A stretch of 21,188 bases of DNA, taken from NCBI GenBank assembly GCA_947585065.1, contig CANPWX010000006.1, forward strand, positions 1 through 21,188. The letters run 5' to 3'. Of this stretch, positions 13,576-20,584 are shown in pieces (the first letter of the stretch is position 1; each line of letters starts with the position of its first letter). Both the position numbers and the translations under genes were made by a program. The stretch is from an uncultured Bacilli bacterium. GTDB lineage: Bacteria; Bacillota_I; Bacilli_A; RF39; UBA660. The notes below the pieces were generated by a model that saw only the letters and a list, made by a program, of their open reading frames with translations, was not told where the DNA came from and made no database searches.

Positions 13576-15453
13576 ATGAAATTAGAGAGATTTAAAGAGA
13601 AAAATAATAAGATGATTGGTGTCCTACTATTTACTATTATTTGTATATTACTAATAGGAAGTGTGATCCTTTATAAAACATTTGCAACTTTTGAAGTAAA
13701 TCATAATTTTAATATTATAAATGGAACTGTACAAGATATGGGAGATTTAGAATTTGCATTTTATGTTGATGATAAACTTGTAAAAAATATAAATGAAATT
13801 CCTAAAAAAGATTCAGATTATTCATTAGATACAAGTAGTAGTTATTGTATAGATTTATTAAATAACAAGCAAGTAAGTACAGTTCATTTTGATTATGAAA
13901 ATTGGGAAGTAAGACTTAAAAATATAGAAGCAACAAAAACAAAGTGTTATTTATATTTTAAACAAATATATCAAGAAGAAGAATTAAATGGAGCTATACC
14001 AGATTTAGGAAATGGAAGATTAGTACCAGTTCAGATATTAGAAGAGAAACCAACAGGAATCACAATTGAAAATATAGGTGATGGATCCTATGGAGGAAAA
14101 GTAGTCAAAGCAGATATTACAGATAAGTGGTATAGTTATGGAGAGAAACAATGGGCAAATGCCGTGATATTAAGAAATGGAGTGACAGATAATTATACAC
14201 CAGGACAAGAAATATTAGAAAGTGATATTGAAAGTTATTTTGTATGGATACCAAGATATAGGTATAAATTACAAGAAGATGAAGAAACTTTTGACAGTTA
14301 TTCTACTGTAATAAATAAAGGACAATATGAAAATGTTCAAAGTTTTTATAATGATATAGGAGGAAACAAAGGTGAAAATAATGTCTTTGAGATAGAATTT
14401 GGATCAAAGGATAAAACAATAAGTACAACATTATTAAGTAAAGGCACATCCATAGTTCATCCAGCATTTGAAGCCTTTAATAGCAATGGATTTTGGACTG
14501 CTAAATTTGAAACAGGATATAATCAAAATAATGATGGAAGTGTCATGCCTACAGATAGTTGGAAAGTAAATGTATCACAGCAAAATATAGAAGCATCAAC
14601 CAAGGTAATCATAAAACCAAATGTCTATAGTTGGAGAGGCATACAAGTAGCCAATGCCTTTTATACAAGTTATAACTACAAAAGAGATTTAGAAAGCCAT
14701 ATGATGAAAAATACGGAATGGGGAGCAGTAGCCTATTTAACTCAAAGTAAATATGGAAGATGCGAGGCAAATGGAAACTGTAGTAAAGTAAGAATAAATA
14801 ATAATAGTAATTATATAACAGGAATGTCTGCTACAATTGCACCAATATGTGGGGCCACCGGAACAAAAGAAAGTTGTAATGGATATGAAGCAACTTCATT
14901 GAATGCAGATGGTGAACAAGTACAAAGCTATTATAATAAAAATAATAATGAAGCAAGTACAACAGGAAATTATTCTGGTGTTTATGATATGTCTGGTGGA
15001 GCACACGAATATGTTATGGGTGTTATGCAAGCTGCACAAAATAATAAAACCCCTGCAACAGGATCTAACTCAACAGCTAATTCAGGGTTCAATGGCCCTT
15101 ATTCTAATGATAGTAGTAATGGAAGTAAAACAAATGGAAAAGAATGGCTATCAAGTAAATATTATGATTTATATGATTATGCAGTTACAGACCAAAAGTA
15201 TAACAGAGGAAATCTTGGAGATGGAACAAAAGAATTTGGACCATTTTACAGTATATCGTATTTAAAAGCAAATGATAAAAGATTAGTGAGTAGTTATAAT
15301 GGAGAAGATGCTTTCTTTGTCCTAAGCTATCGTCCATGGTTTGCACGAGGTGGAACTGGAACAGATGGCGCGTTCGCAGGTTTATCAGCATTCAACAATT
15401 ACGATGGTTACGCATATCCCATTCTTACTTTTCGTATTGTTCTTACTCCATAA
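13576..15453 (+). CDS. Large anchored surface protein with FGE/C-type-lectin-like C-terminal domain
   Basis: A 625-residue protein with an N-terminal signal anchor (lysine-rich residues 1-12, hydrophobic 13-33) and an extracellular remainder. Residues about 35-135 look like a small beta domain; about 215-625 resemble the formylglycine-generating-enzyme/sulfatase-modifying fold, a C-type-lectin fold: YFVWIPRYRYKL, HPAFEAFNSNGFWTAKFETG, EWGAVAYLTQSKYG, GVYDMSGGAHEYVMG (the counterpart of GNVWEW) and the end SYRPWFARGG ... LTFRIVL. Four cysteines at about 395-440 may form disulfides. The binding partner is unknown. Codons are A-rich through the body and change in the last ~145 bases. The start follows ggaaagggt. 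Upstream lies the inverted-repeat segment. It is the same functional class as the gene at the left edge but a different family in its tail. Confidence 0.82.
   Translation: MKLERFKEKNNKMIGVLLFTIICILLIGSVILYKTFATFEVNHNFNIINGTVQDMGDLEFAFYVDDKLVKNINEIPKKDSDYSLDTSSSYCIDLLNNKQVSTVHFDYENWEVRLKNIEATKTKCYLYFKQIYQEEELNGAIPDLGNGRLVPVQILEEKPTGITIENIGDGSYGGKVVKADITDKWYSYGEKQWANAVILRNGVTDNYTPGQEILESDIESYFVWIPRYRYKLQEDEETFDSYSTVINKGQYENVQSFYNDIGGNKGENNVFEIEFGSKDKTISTTLLSKGTSIVHPAFEAFNSNGFWTAKFETGYNQNNDGSVMPTDSWKVNVSQQNIEASTKVIIKPNVYSWRGIQVANAFYTSYNYKRDLESHMMKNTEWGAVAYLTQSKYGRCEANGNCSKVRINNNSNYITGMSATIAPICGATGTKESCNGYEATSLNADGEQVQSYYNKNNNEASTTGNYSGVYDMSGGAHEYVMGVMQAAQNNKTPATGSNSTANSGFNGPYSNDSSNGSKTNGKEWLSSKYYDLYDYAVTDQKYNRGNLGDGTKEFGPFYSISYLKANDKRLVSSYNGEDAFFVLSYRPWFARGGTGTDGAFAGLSAFNNYDGYAYPILTFRIVLTP
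15309..15453 (+). other. Candidate DGR-type variable region in the 3' end of the lectin gene
   Basis: Hand counting gives 63 G/C in the last 147 bases (about 43%) against about 32% in a sample of the body. It contains gatggcgcgttcgcagg, the most GC-dense stretch nearby, and a run of NNY codons (ttc aac aat tac gat ggt tac). The protein segment is the conserved end of the C-type-lectin/FGE fold, where DGR variable regions lie in known targets. No template repeat is in the window. Confidence 0.5.
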
Positions 15454-15483
15454 TTTATTTTGATATTGAAAATAAAAAAGAAT

Positions 15484-16842
15484 TTATTTGATGAGTTCAT
15501 TTACAACATCAGTAAATTCTTTTTGAATGCTTTCTAATTCTTTTTTTGTTTTTGCTTCGAAACGTAAAGTTAAATTTGGTCCTGTATTACTTGCACGTAT
15601 TAAAGCCCATGAGTTTTCTTTCTCAACTCGAGCACCATCTGTATCGATATAATTATATTTTTTTTCTTTAACGTATTCTAATACTTTTGATACTATCGTA
15701 AACTTTTTTTCATTAGACACAGGTATTTTGATTTCTGGAGTTGAAAGATATTCTGGAATATTTCGTAATAATTCACTAAATGTTTTATTTGTTTTGGATA
15801 AAATTTCTAAAAAACGAAGACCTGCATATATAGCTGAACATACTTCTGGACCACGATCATTAAAGAAAATGTGTCCTGATAATTCTCCTCCTAATGGAAT
15901 ATGGTGCTCTTTAGTAGAGCTTTCTGTAAAACTTGTTCCTGTTCGATTCATGTATACTTTGCCTCCCAGTTTATTAATTTCTTCTGTGAGAGCTTTGGAA
16001 CATTTTACATCGCAAAGGAATGTTTTATTTTCTACTTTATTTATTAAATCTCTTACTGCTACGATTAAATATTTATCGGCCATGATGAATTTTCCTTGTT
16101 CATCGATGATTCCTAATCTATCGCCATCGCCATCGTATGCGATTCCAATATCGGCATGAAGTTTGCGTACTTTGTCTTTTAGCATTGTCATATTTTCTTC
16201 TACAGCAGGATCTGGATGATGGTTTGGAAATGTTCCATCATTTTCATCACAAATATAAGTGACATCTAAATTTGGAAATAATTGATGTGCTTCTTTCATA
16301 ATGGTTGATGTGACACCGTTTCCAGCATCAATAACAACTTTTAATGTTTTTTCTCCCATATGAATATTCTCTTTTAAATAATTTAAGTAAGATTTGCGAA
16401 TATCTCTTTCTTCATACATACCTGTTCCTTCTAAAAAATTTCCTTCTAATGTAAAATTTTTAAAATCTTCAATCATTTTTCCTCTTGCATTCGCTAAATC
16501 GTCAAAGGAAAATTTAAATCCATTGTCGTCTTTAGGATTATGGCTTGCTGTTACCATAATTCCATATGTTTTTTCAATGTATCTTGTGTAATAGTGCATA
16601 GGTGTTGTAATTTCTCCATAATTTATTACATTGATTCCTGAATCTAATAATCCTTTTATTAATGATGTTGTAAGGGAAGGTGAGGATGTACGGTTATCGT
16701 GACCTACTACGCATTTCTTTTTATCACAAAATTTCTGTAGGTAGCTTCCATAACTTTTTCCTATTTTATAGGCTGCTTCTTCATTAATTTCCTTGGGATA
16801 AGTGCCTCGAATATCATATGCTTTAAAAATTTCTTCTTTCAT
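15484..16842 (-). CDS. Phosphoglucomutase / phosphomannomutase
   Basis: Alpha-D-phosphohexomutase, 452 residues, the usual bacterial size. It interconverts hexose 1- and 6-phosphates to feed nucleotide-sugar and envelope synthesis. All four family motifs are present: the catalytic phosphoserine loop TASHNPKDDNGFK (Ser about 100), the metal-binding DGDGDR (237-242), the sugar-specificity loop GGELSGHIFF, and the phosphate-binding RASNTGPNLTLRFEA near the C-terminus. The GELSGH form is shared by ManB/AlgC-type enzymes acting on mannose and glucose, so the preferred substrate is not settled. It starts with MKEEIFKAYDIRG, the classical N-terminus, preceded by aaagaggtg. Transcription is convergent with the lectin gene, with 30 bases between stops. 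No other sugar-nucleotide gene is adjacent. Confidence 0.93.
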   Translation of the reverse strand: MKEEIFKAYDIRGTYPKEINEEAAYKIGKSYGSYLQKFCDKKKCVVGHDNRTSSPSLTTSLIKGLLDSGINVINYGEITTPMHYYTRYIEKTYGIMVTASHNPKDDNGFKFSFDDLANARGKMIEDFKNFTLEGNFLEGTGMYEERDIRKSYLNYLKENIHMGEKTLKVVIDAGNGVTSTIMKEAHQLFPNLDVTYICDENDGTFPNHHPDPAVEENMTMLKDKVRKLHADIGIAYDGDGDRLGIIDEQGKFIMADKYLIVAVRDLINKVENKTFLCDVKCSKALTEEINKLGGKVYMNRTGTSFTESSTKEHHIPLGGELSGHIFFNDRGPEVCSAIYAGLRFLEILSKTNKTFSELLRNIPEYLSTPEIKIPVSNEKKFTIVSKVLEYVKEKKYNYIDTDGARVEKENSWALIRASNTGPNLTLRFEAKTKKELESIQKEFTDVVNELIK

Positions 16843-16877
16843 TTCTTACACCTCTTTATTCAATCTATATTCATTTT

Positions 16878-16906
16878 AACATAGAAATTTGCAAGAAAAA
16901 AGTCAA
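16878..16906 (-). promoter_or_regulatory. Promoter for the phosphohexomutase gene
   Basis: On the minus strand, TTGACT (reverse of 16901-16906), 17 bases, TATGTT (reverse of 16878-16883), 36 bases before the start codon. Confidence 0.5.
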
Positions 16907-16970
16907 ATTATTTTTTTTCTTTAAAGTGATTTTTTTTCTTTCTGTTACATATCTTGTATAAGAGAGGGTG

Positions 16971-17684
16971 ATGAATTTGAAAAATGTGATACCTTTTTCA
17001 AAAGAACTTGATTTTAAAACAAAATTAAGTGAGATTACAAGCATTTCACTTGAAAGAGAATTTGAAGTGCATGATACGTCTATTGATGGAAACTTATTTG
17101 TGACTGGGGATTATAAGAGTCATGAGATTAGTGCGAATTTAATTCCATTTTCTTTTAAAATTCCATTTTCGATTGAGATACCTGAGGCTATTCTAACGGA
17201 TAGTATTACTTTGGAAATTAGTGATTTTGCTTATGATTTATTAGAAGACAGTAAAATTAAAGTAAATATTGAATTAGAATTATGTGGGGAAGAAAAAGAA
17301 GTGGAAGAACAACAAGAAGAATTATTAAGTGAAGTAAAAGAAATTAATCCGGATGAAATTTTAGAAATGTTGGAGGAACCTAGAGAAAGTATAGAAGAGA
17401 ATATGATAGAAGAGTCTCAAGAAACAAATCAAGAAAGTGATATGGATCCTGTAGAAGAAATACCAAATCCTACAGAAAGTGTAAGTGAAGATGTTGTTTT
17501 AGAAAGTGTCACTGATGAAGAAGAATATGCAACTTATCATATTCATATTGTAAAAGATGGAGAAACTGTAGAAACAATTTGTACGATGTATAATTCTAAT
17601 TTAAATTTATTATCTGATTATAATGATCTTTCTAATATTACTCCAGGAGAAAAGTTAATTATCCCTGATTATGATGAATCTTAG
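16971..17684 (+). CDS. spoVID: SpoVID-like spore coat morphogenetic protein with C-terminal LysM
   Basis: About 237 residues in three parts. The N-terminal ~115 residues (NVIPFSKELDFKTKLSEITSISL, in part; SIDGNLFVTGDYKSHE) resemble the SpoVID/SPOCS-type domain that targets proteins to the forespore. The middle (about 118-185) is a very acidic, Glu-rich, low-complexity linker. Residues about 188-234 are a LysM domain (YHIHIVKDGETVETICTMY ... LSNITPGEKLIIPD). In Bacillus, SpoVID directs coat encasement and binds SafA, and its gene is followed by ysxE as here. It is shorter than the 575-residue Bacillus protein. The start is uncertain: agagaggg (16961-16968) is too near the ATG at 16971 and better spaced for a TTG at 16977. 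In Bacillus this is a sigma-E gene; no clear sigma-E promoter was found here. Confidence 0.82.
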   Translation: MNLKNVIPFSKELDFKTKLSEITSISLEREFEVHDTSIDGNLFVTGDYKSHEISANLIPFSFKIPFSIEIPEAILTDSITLEISDFAYDLLEDSKIKVNIELELCGEEKEVEEQQEELLSEVKEINPDEILEMLEEPRESIEENMIEESQETNQESDMDPVEEIPNPTESVSEDVVLESVTDEEEYATYHIHIVKDGETVETICTMYNSNLNLLSDYNDLSNITPGEKLIIPDYDES

Positions 17685-18570
17685 AAGTGTTGAAGTTATT
17701 CGAGAAATTTATAAACCTACCAAAGTCACTATTATGGGCAATGTAGAAATATTAGAATCAACAAGTGGAAATGTTGTTTTAAAAGAAAAAAAGAAAGATA
17801 TAAGAGAATTATACGATTATTTAGCCAGTCGTAATTTTTCTTATTTTCCTAAATTGATTGATGATAGTAGAGAAGGAGTGAATGTTTTTGAATATGTTTC
17901 TGATACGAATAGTCCTTTAGAGCAAAAGGCTAGTGATTTTATTAAAGTTGTTGCTTTGTTGCATCAGAAAACTACTTACTATAAAGAAGTCAGTTTAGAT
18001 GAGTATCAAAAGATTTATGATGAAGTTTTTGATCAAATTAATTATTTAGAGTATTTTTATGATCACTTATATGATGAGTATTTTCAAAGTATTTTTCCTA
18101 GTCCGAGTGAATATTTACTTCTTACTAATATTTCTAAAATTTTAGCTTCTTTTCAATTTGCAAGAAATGAATTAGAAAATTGGTTTTCTAAAGTGAAAGA
18201 TTTAAAAAAGTTTCGGATTTGTCAAATTCATAATCATTTATCGTTAAGTCATTATCATAAGTGTGAAAAAGATTGTTTATTAAGTTGGGAAAAATCAAGA
18301 AAGGATAGTCCGGTTTTGGATCTTGTTTCTTTTTATAAAGAAAGTTATTTTGAACTTCATTTTGAAAGTTTATTAAAAGAATATCAAGCTATTTGTCCTT
18401 GGAGTGAGGAGGAAAAACAATTATTCTTTCTTGTGATTTCGATTCCACCTAAGTTTGAATTAAAGGGAAGTGAATTTGAAAGAATTCAAAGTATACGGGG
18501 AGTTTTAGATTATGTTTATAAAACTGAGGATTTAATAAGGCCATACTATTCGGTAGAGGAGAAAAATTAA
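17671..18570 (+). CDS. ysxE: YsxE/CotS-like spore coat-associated protein (kinase fold, degenerate)
   Basis: A 299-residue protein overlapping the end of the spoVID-like gene by 14 bases, the same pairing as spoVID-ysxE in Bacillus. The fold looks like the aminoglycoside-phosphotransferase/CotS family: an N-terminal lobe (VEILESTSGNVVLKEKKKD with the lysine after a beta turn), then a helical C-lobe. The catalytic loop reads CQIHNHLSLSHYH, lacking the Asp of the usual H-G-D, and the metal-binding Asp of the next motif is replaced (LLSWEKSRKDSPVLDL). It therefore looks like a pseudokinase that acts structurally in the spore coat; the YsxE group may share this. Initiation could be at either of two adjacent ATGs (17671 or 17674); translational coupling is likely as no good ribosome site is seen. 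Its end overlaps a small membrane-protein gene on the other strand. Confidence 0.78.
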   Translation: MMNLRSVEVIREIYKPTKVTIMGNVEILESTSGNVVLKEKKKDIRELYDYLASRNFSYFPKLIDDSREGVNVFEYVSDTNSPLEQKASDFIKVVALLHQKTTYYKEVSLDEYQKIYDEVFDQINYLEYFYDHLYDEYFQSIFPSPSEYLLLTNISKILASFQFARNELENWFSKVKDLKKFRICQIHNHLSLSHYHKCEKDCLLSWEKSRKDSPVLDLVSFYKESYFELHFESLLKEYQAICPWSEEEKQLFFLVISIPPKFELKGSEFERIQSIRGVLDYVYKTEDLIRPYYSVEEKN

Positions 18571-18717
18571 AATAAAAAATTCAATTAAAAGAATAAATAT
18601 ATTAAAGCGAAAAGGTAAGATAAGAGTCAATATTACTTGATAAAATATTAAAATACTTAAAGCAAATATGGCTAGAATTGTAAATAGTCCACCACCACGA
18701 TTATTGCATTTTCGCAT
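18532..18717 (-). CDS. Small two-helix membrane protein
   Basis: A 61-residue protein: a short N-terminus with MRKCNNRGGG, then two hydrophobic helices (about 11-31 and 38-58) separated by PFRFN. I do not recognise a family. The ATG at 18717 has aggtgatt at a good distance; an in-frame GTG three codons upstream overlaps that site. A TATAAT on the minus strand (reverse of 18730-18735) lies very close upstream. Its last 39 bases overlap the end of the ysxE-like gene, convergently. Hydrophobicity, start signals and promoter make it a probable real gene. Confidence 0.6.
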   Translation of the reverse strand: MRKCNNRGGGLFTILAIFALSILIFYQVILTLILPFRFNIFILLIEFFILIFLLYRIVWPY

Positions 18718-18763
18718 AAGAATCACCTATTATAATTTATGAGATAATTTTGAAATGTTACCC

Positions 18764-18792
18764 TTGACTTTGCTCCGGCGATTGATTATAAT
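18764..18792 (+). promoter_or_regulatory. Strong sigma-A-type promoter for the pilin-like gene
   Basis: TTGACT (18764-18769), 17-base spacer, TATAAT (18787-18792). It is the closest match to the housekeeping consensus found in the window, 28 bases before the start codon, with taggag as the ribosome-binding site. The spacer contains the locally GC-rich ctccggcg. Confidence 0.8.
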
Positions 18793-18819
18793 TGTATTTA
18801 GAGTAGGAGTGCTAGTCAT

Positions 18820-19314
18820 ATGAAATTAAAAAAAGGATTTACATTAATTGAGTTATTGGCTGTTATTGTCGTATTATCTATTTTGATGTTGGTTGCTGGA
18901 ACTAGTATTTTAGGTGTTTTGGAAGATGCTAGAAAAGATCAATTTAAAAATGAGTTTTTAGATTTATTAAATACAGCTCGTATTAGAGCACAAGTGGACA
19001 TGATGGCAGGTAAACTTACTAGTAAAAATCCTTCGGAATGTTTAAGTTTTTATCCTGATAATTATAGTGGAGCAGCTGGTCTTGATACAGCTAAATATCC
19101 TTTTTTAACTGAATTTGATGATAAAGGAAAAGACTATGTTGGAAGTGTTCTTATTACATTAGTTACTAAAGATGGGAATAGATCCATTGACATTAAAGGT
19201 TGGATGAGTAATGATGATTTTAAAATTGAAAATGGGGCTATTGATGTAACAAGGGAAAGTGTTGTGGCTGTAGAGAGTGCTGATGCTTCTATAAAGTGTG
19301 GAGCTGCATCTTAA
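18820..19314 (+). CDS. Type IV pilin-like / pseudopilin protein
   Basis: A 164-residue protein with a class III signal: the short basic leader MKLKKG is followed by FTLIELLAVIVVLSILML, including the conserved Glu at +5 of the mature protein. A prepilin peptidase would cut after Gly6. The remaining ~130 residues are a soluble globular head with two cysteines (SECLSFYP and SIKCGAAS) that could form a C-terminal disulfide loop. Such proteins build type IV pili, type II secretion pseudopili or competence pili. No ATPase, assembly platform or prepilin peptidase gene is beside it, so it is a solitary gene with its own strong promoter and a terminator. A Com-type or adhesive role is inference. Confidence 0.85.
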   Translation: MKLKKGFTLIELLAVIVVLSILMLVAGTSILGVLEDARKDQFKNEFLDLLNTARIRAQVDMMAGKLTSKNPSECLSFYPDNYSGAAGLDTAKYPFLTEFDDKGKDYVGSVLITLVTKDGNRSIDIKGWMSNDDFKIENGAIDVTRESVVAVESADASIKCGAAS

Positions 19315-19337
19315 ACCTAGAAATAGGTTTTTTCTTT
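19313..19337 (+). terminator. Rho-independent terminator after the pilin-like gene
   Basis: Seven-base-pair stem aaaccta (19313-19319) and taggttt (19324-19330) closed by a GAAA tetraloop and followed by tttctttt. It overlaps the stop codon. Confidence 0.88.
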
Positions 19338-19346
19338 TGGTATAAT
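19338..19346 (+). promoter_or_regulatory. Extended -10 promoter for nfo
   Basis: TG-G-TATAAT directly after the terminator T tract; the predicted transcript has a leader of about 18 bases before the nfo start. No -35 element is recognisable, as expected for an extended -10 promoter. Confidence 0.65.
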
Positions 19347-19370
19347 ATGGATAAGGTTAGGTGGTTTTCT

Positions 19371-20273
19371 ATGTTAATTATTGGTAGTCATGTTTCTTTT
19401 GGTGGAGAACAGTTACTGGGAAGTGCGAAGGAGGCTGTATCCTATGGGGCAAATACGTTTATGTTTTATACGGGTGCTCCTCAAAATACGAAACGTACGA
19501 ATATTCGTGAAGATTTACTTTTAGAAGCTAAAAATTATATGGCTCAAAATGGTATTGATCTTTCTCATGTTATCTGTCATGCTCCTTATATTATTAATCT
19601 TGCAAATAATAGTGATTTGGAAAAATGGCAATTTAGTATTCAATTTTTAAAAAATGAACTTTCGAGATGTGATGCTTTAGGCATTTCTTATCTTGTTTTA
19701 CATCCTGGAAGTGCTGTAGGGTTACCTAAAGATGTTGCTCTTCAAAATATTGTTGATGCTTTAAATCTTGTTTTGAGTAGTCAATTTAAATGTCAAATTC
19801 TTTTGGAAACAATGGCGGGTAAAGGAACGGAATGTGGAAGTAATTTAGAGGAAATGGCTTTTCTTACAGAGAAGTTACCACTCGTTGGTGTTTGTCTTGA
19901 TACTTGTCATTTAAATGATTCAGGTGTTGATATGCAATATTTTTCTGAATATTTAGAAGAATTTGATCAAAAAATTGGAATTCATCGTATTCATTGTGTT
20001 CATATTAATGATAGTAAAAATGGTTTATCTTCTCATAAAGATCGACATGCAAATATTGGCTTTGGAACAATTGGTTTTGATAATTTATTGAATGTTATTT
20101 ATAATGAAAAATTAAAAGATGTTCCTAAAATTTTAGAAACACCTTATGTTGGAAAAAGTTTTGACGATAAAGAAAAATTATATCCTCCTTATCGAGTAGA
20201 AATTGATATGATTCGAAAGAAAAAAAGAGATGAAAATTTTTTGGAAACTATTCAAAATATTTATAATAAGTAA
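19371..20273 (+). CDS. nfo: Endonuclease IV (AP endonuclease)
   Basis: Zinc-dependent apurinic/apyrimidinic endonuclease of base-excision repair, 300 residues, about the family size. Zinc ligands appear in order: GSHVSFGG, HAPYIINLAN, LVLHPGSAVG, LLETMAGKG (Glu), GVCLDTCHLNDSG (Asp, His), CVHINDSKN, DRHANIGFGTIG (Asp, His) and ILETPYVG (Glu). I start the gene at the ATG at 19371 (MLIIGSHVSFGG, the standard N-terminus) with aggtgg six bases upstream; an in-frame extension to 19296 runs back through the terminator. In Bacillus nfo (yqfS) during sporulation repairs spore DNA and lies next to yqfT (DUF2624), and a DUF2624-like gene is next to it here too, but in the opposite orientation and overlapping by 13 bases. 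Confidence 0.95.
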   Translation: MLIIGSHVSFGGEQLLGSAKEAVSYGANTFMFYTGAPQNTKRTNIREDLLLEAKNYMAQNGIDLSHVICHAPYIINLANNSDLEKWQFSIQFLKNELSRCDALGISYLVLHPGSAVGLPKDVALQNIVDALNLVLSSQFKCQILLETMAGKGTECGSNLEEMAFLTEKLPLVGVCLDTCHLNDSGVDMQYFSEYLEEFDQKIGIHRIHCVHINDSKNGLSSHKDRHANIGFGTIGFDNLLNVIYNEKLKDVPKILETPYVGKSFDDKEKLYPPYRVEIDMIRKKKRDENFLETIQNIYNK

Positions 20274-20521
20274 CCGTATTTTTGATAATAGAATTGAATT
20301 AATTTTTGGATTTTTTGATAGTTTTCTTCACTAAAGTGATCTTTGTAACGTTCTAAATTTAATAAATTGGGATTTCTTAAAATAAGTTCCCAGTTTTTTT
20401 TAACAAATTCATAAGTAAATGATAGTTCTTCTTCATTTAAATCTACTTGATTTTTTAAAGCAAAATTTTTGACATCTTCTTTTGTAAAATGAGTCATATA
20501 TCTACTTATTAAATTATACAT
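20261..20521 (-). CDS. DUF2624 (YqfT-like) small protein
   Basis: An 86-residue, mostly helical, charged cytoplasmic protein. The opening THFTKEDVKNFALKNQVDLN, the helix SFTYEFVKKNWELILRNP and a final KIQKLIQFYYQKYGYLL match my memory of the DUF2624 family, whose Bacillus member yqfT neighbours nfo. The molecular role of that family is unknown to me. The start at 20521 has aggtgg four to five bases upstream. It converges on nfo with a 13-base overlap and is divergent from the penicillin-binding-protein gene. Confidence 0.7.
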   Translation of the reverse strand: MYNLISRYMTHFTKEDVKNFALKNQVDLNEEELSFTYEFVKKNWELILRNPNLLNLERYKDHFSEENYQKIQKLIQFYYQKYGYLL

Positions 20522-20584
20522 AATACCACCTATAACTAGTGTATGAAAAAGGAAAAAAAATTAATACTAAAAATGGTGAAATTT

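Noticed and set aside
14903..15391. Alternative frames within the 3' half of the lectin gene
   Set aside because: Both overlap the lectin fold coding sequence completely and have no start signals.
15728..16591. Plus-strand open frames opposite the phosphohexomutase gene
   Set aside because: The minus-strand gene carries all family motifs; these are shadows.
16920..16970. Sigma-E-type promoter before the spoVID-like gene
   Set aside because: catatctt is weakly like the -10 consensus but no matching -35 is seen at the right spacing.
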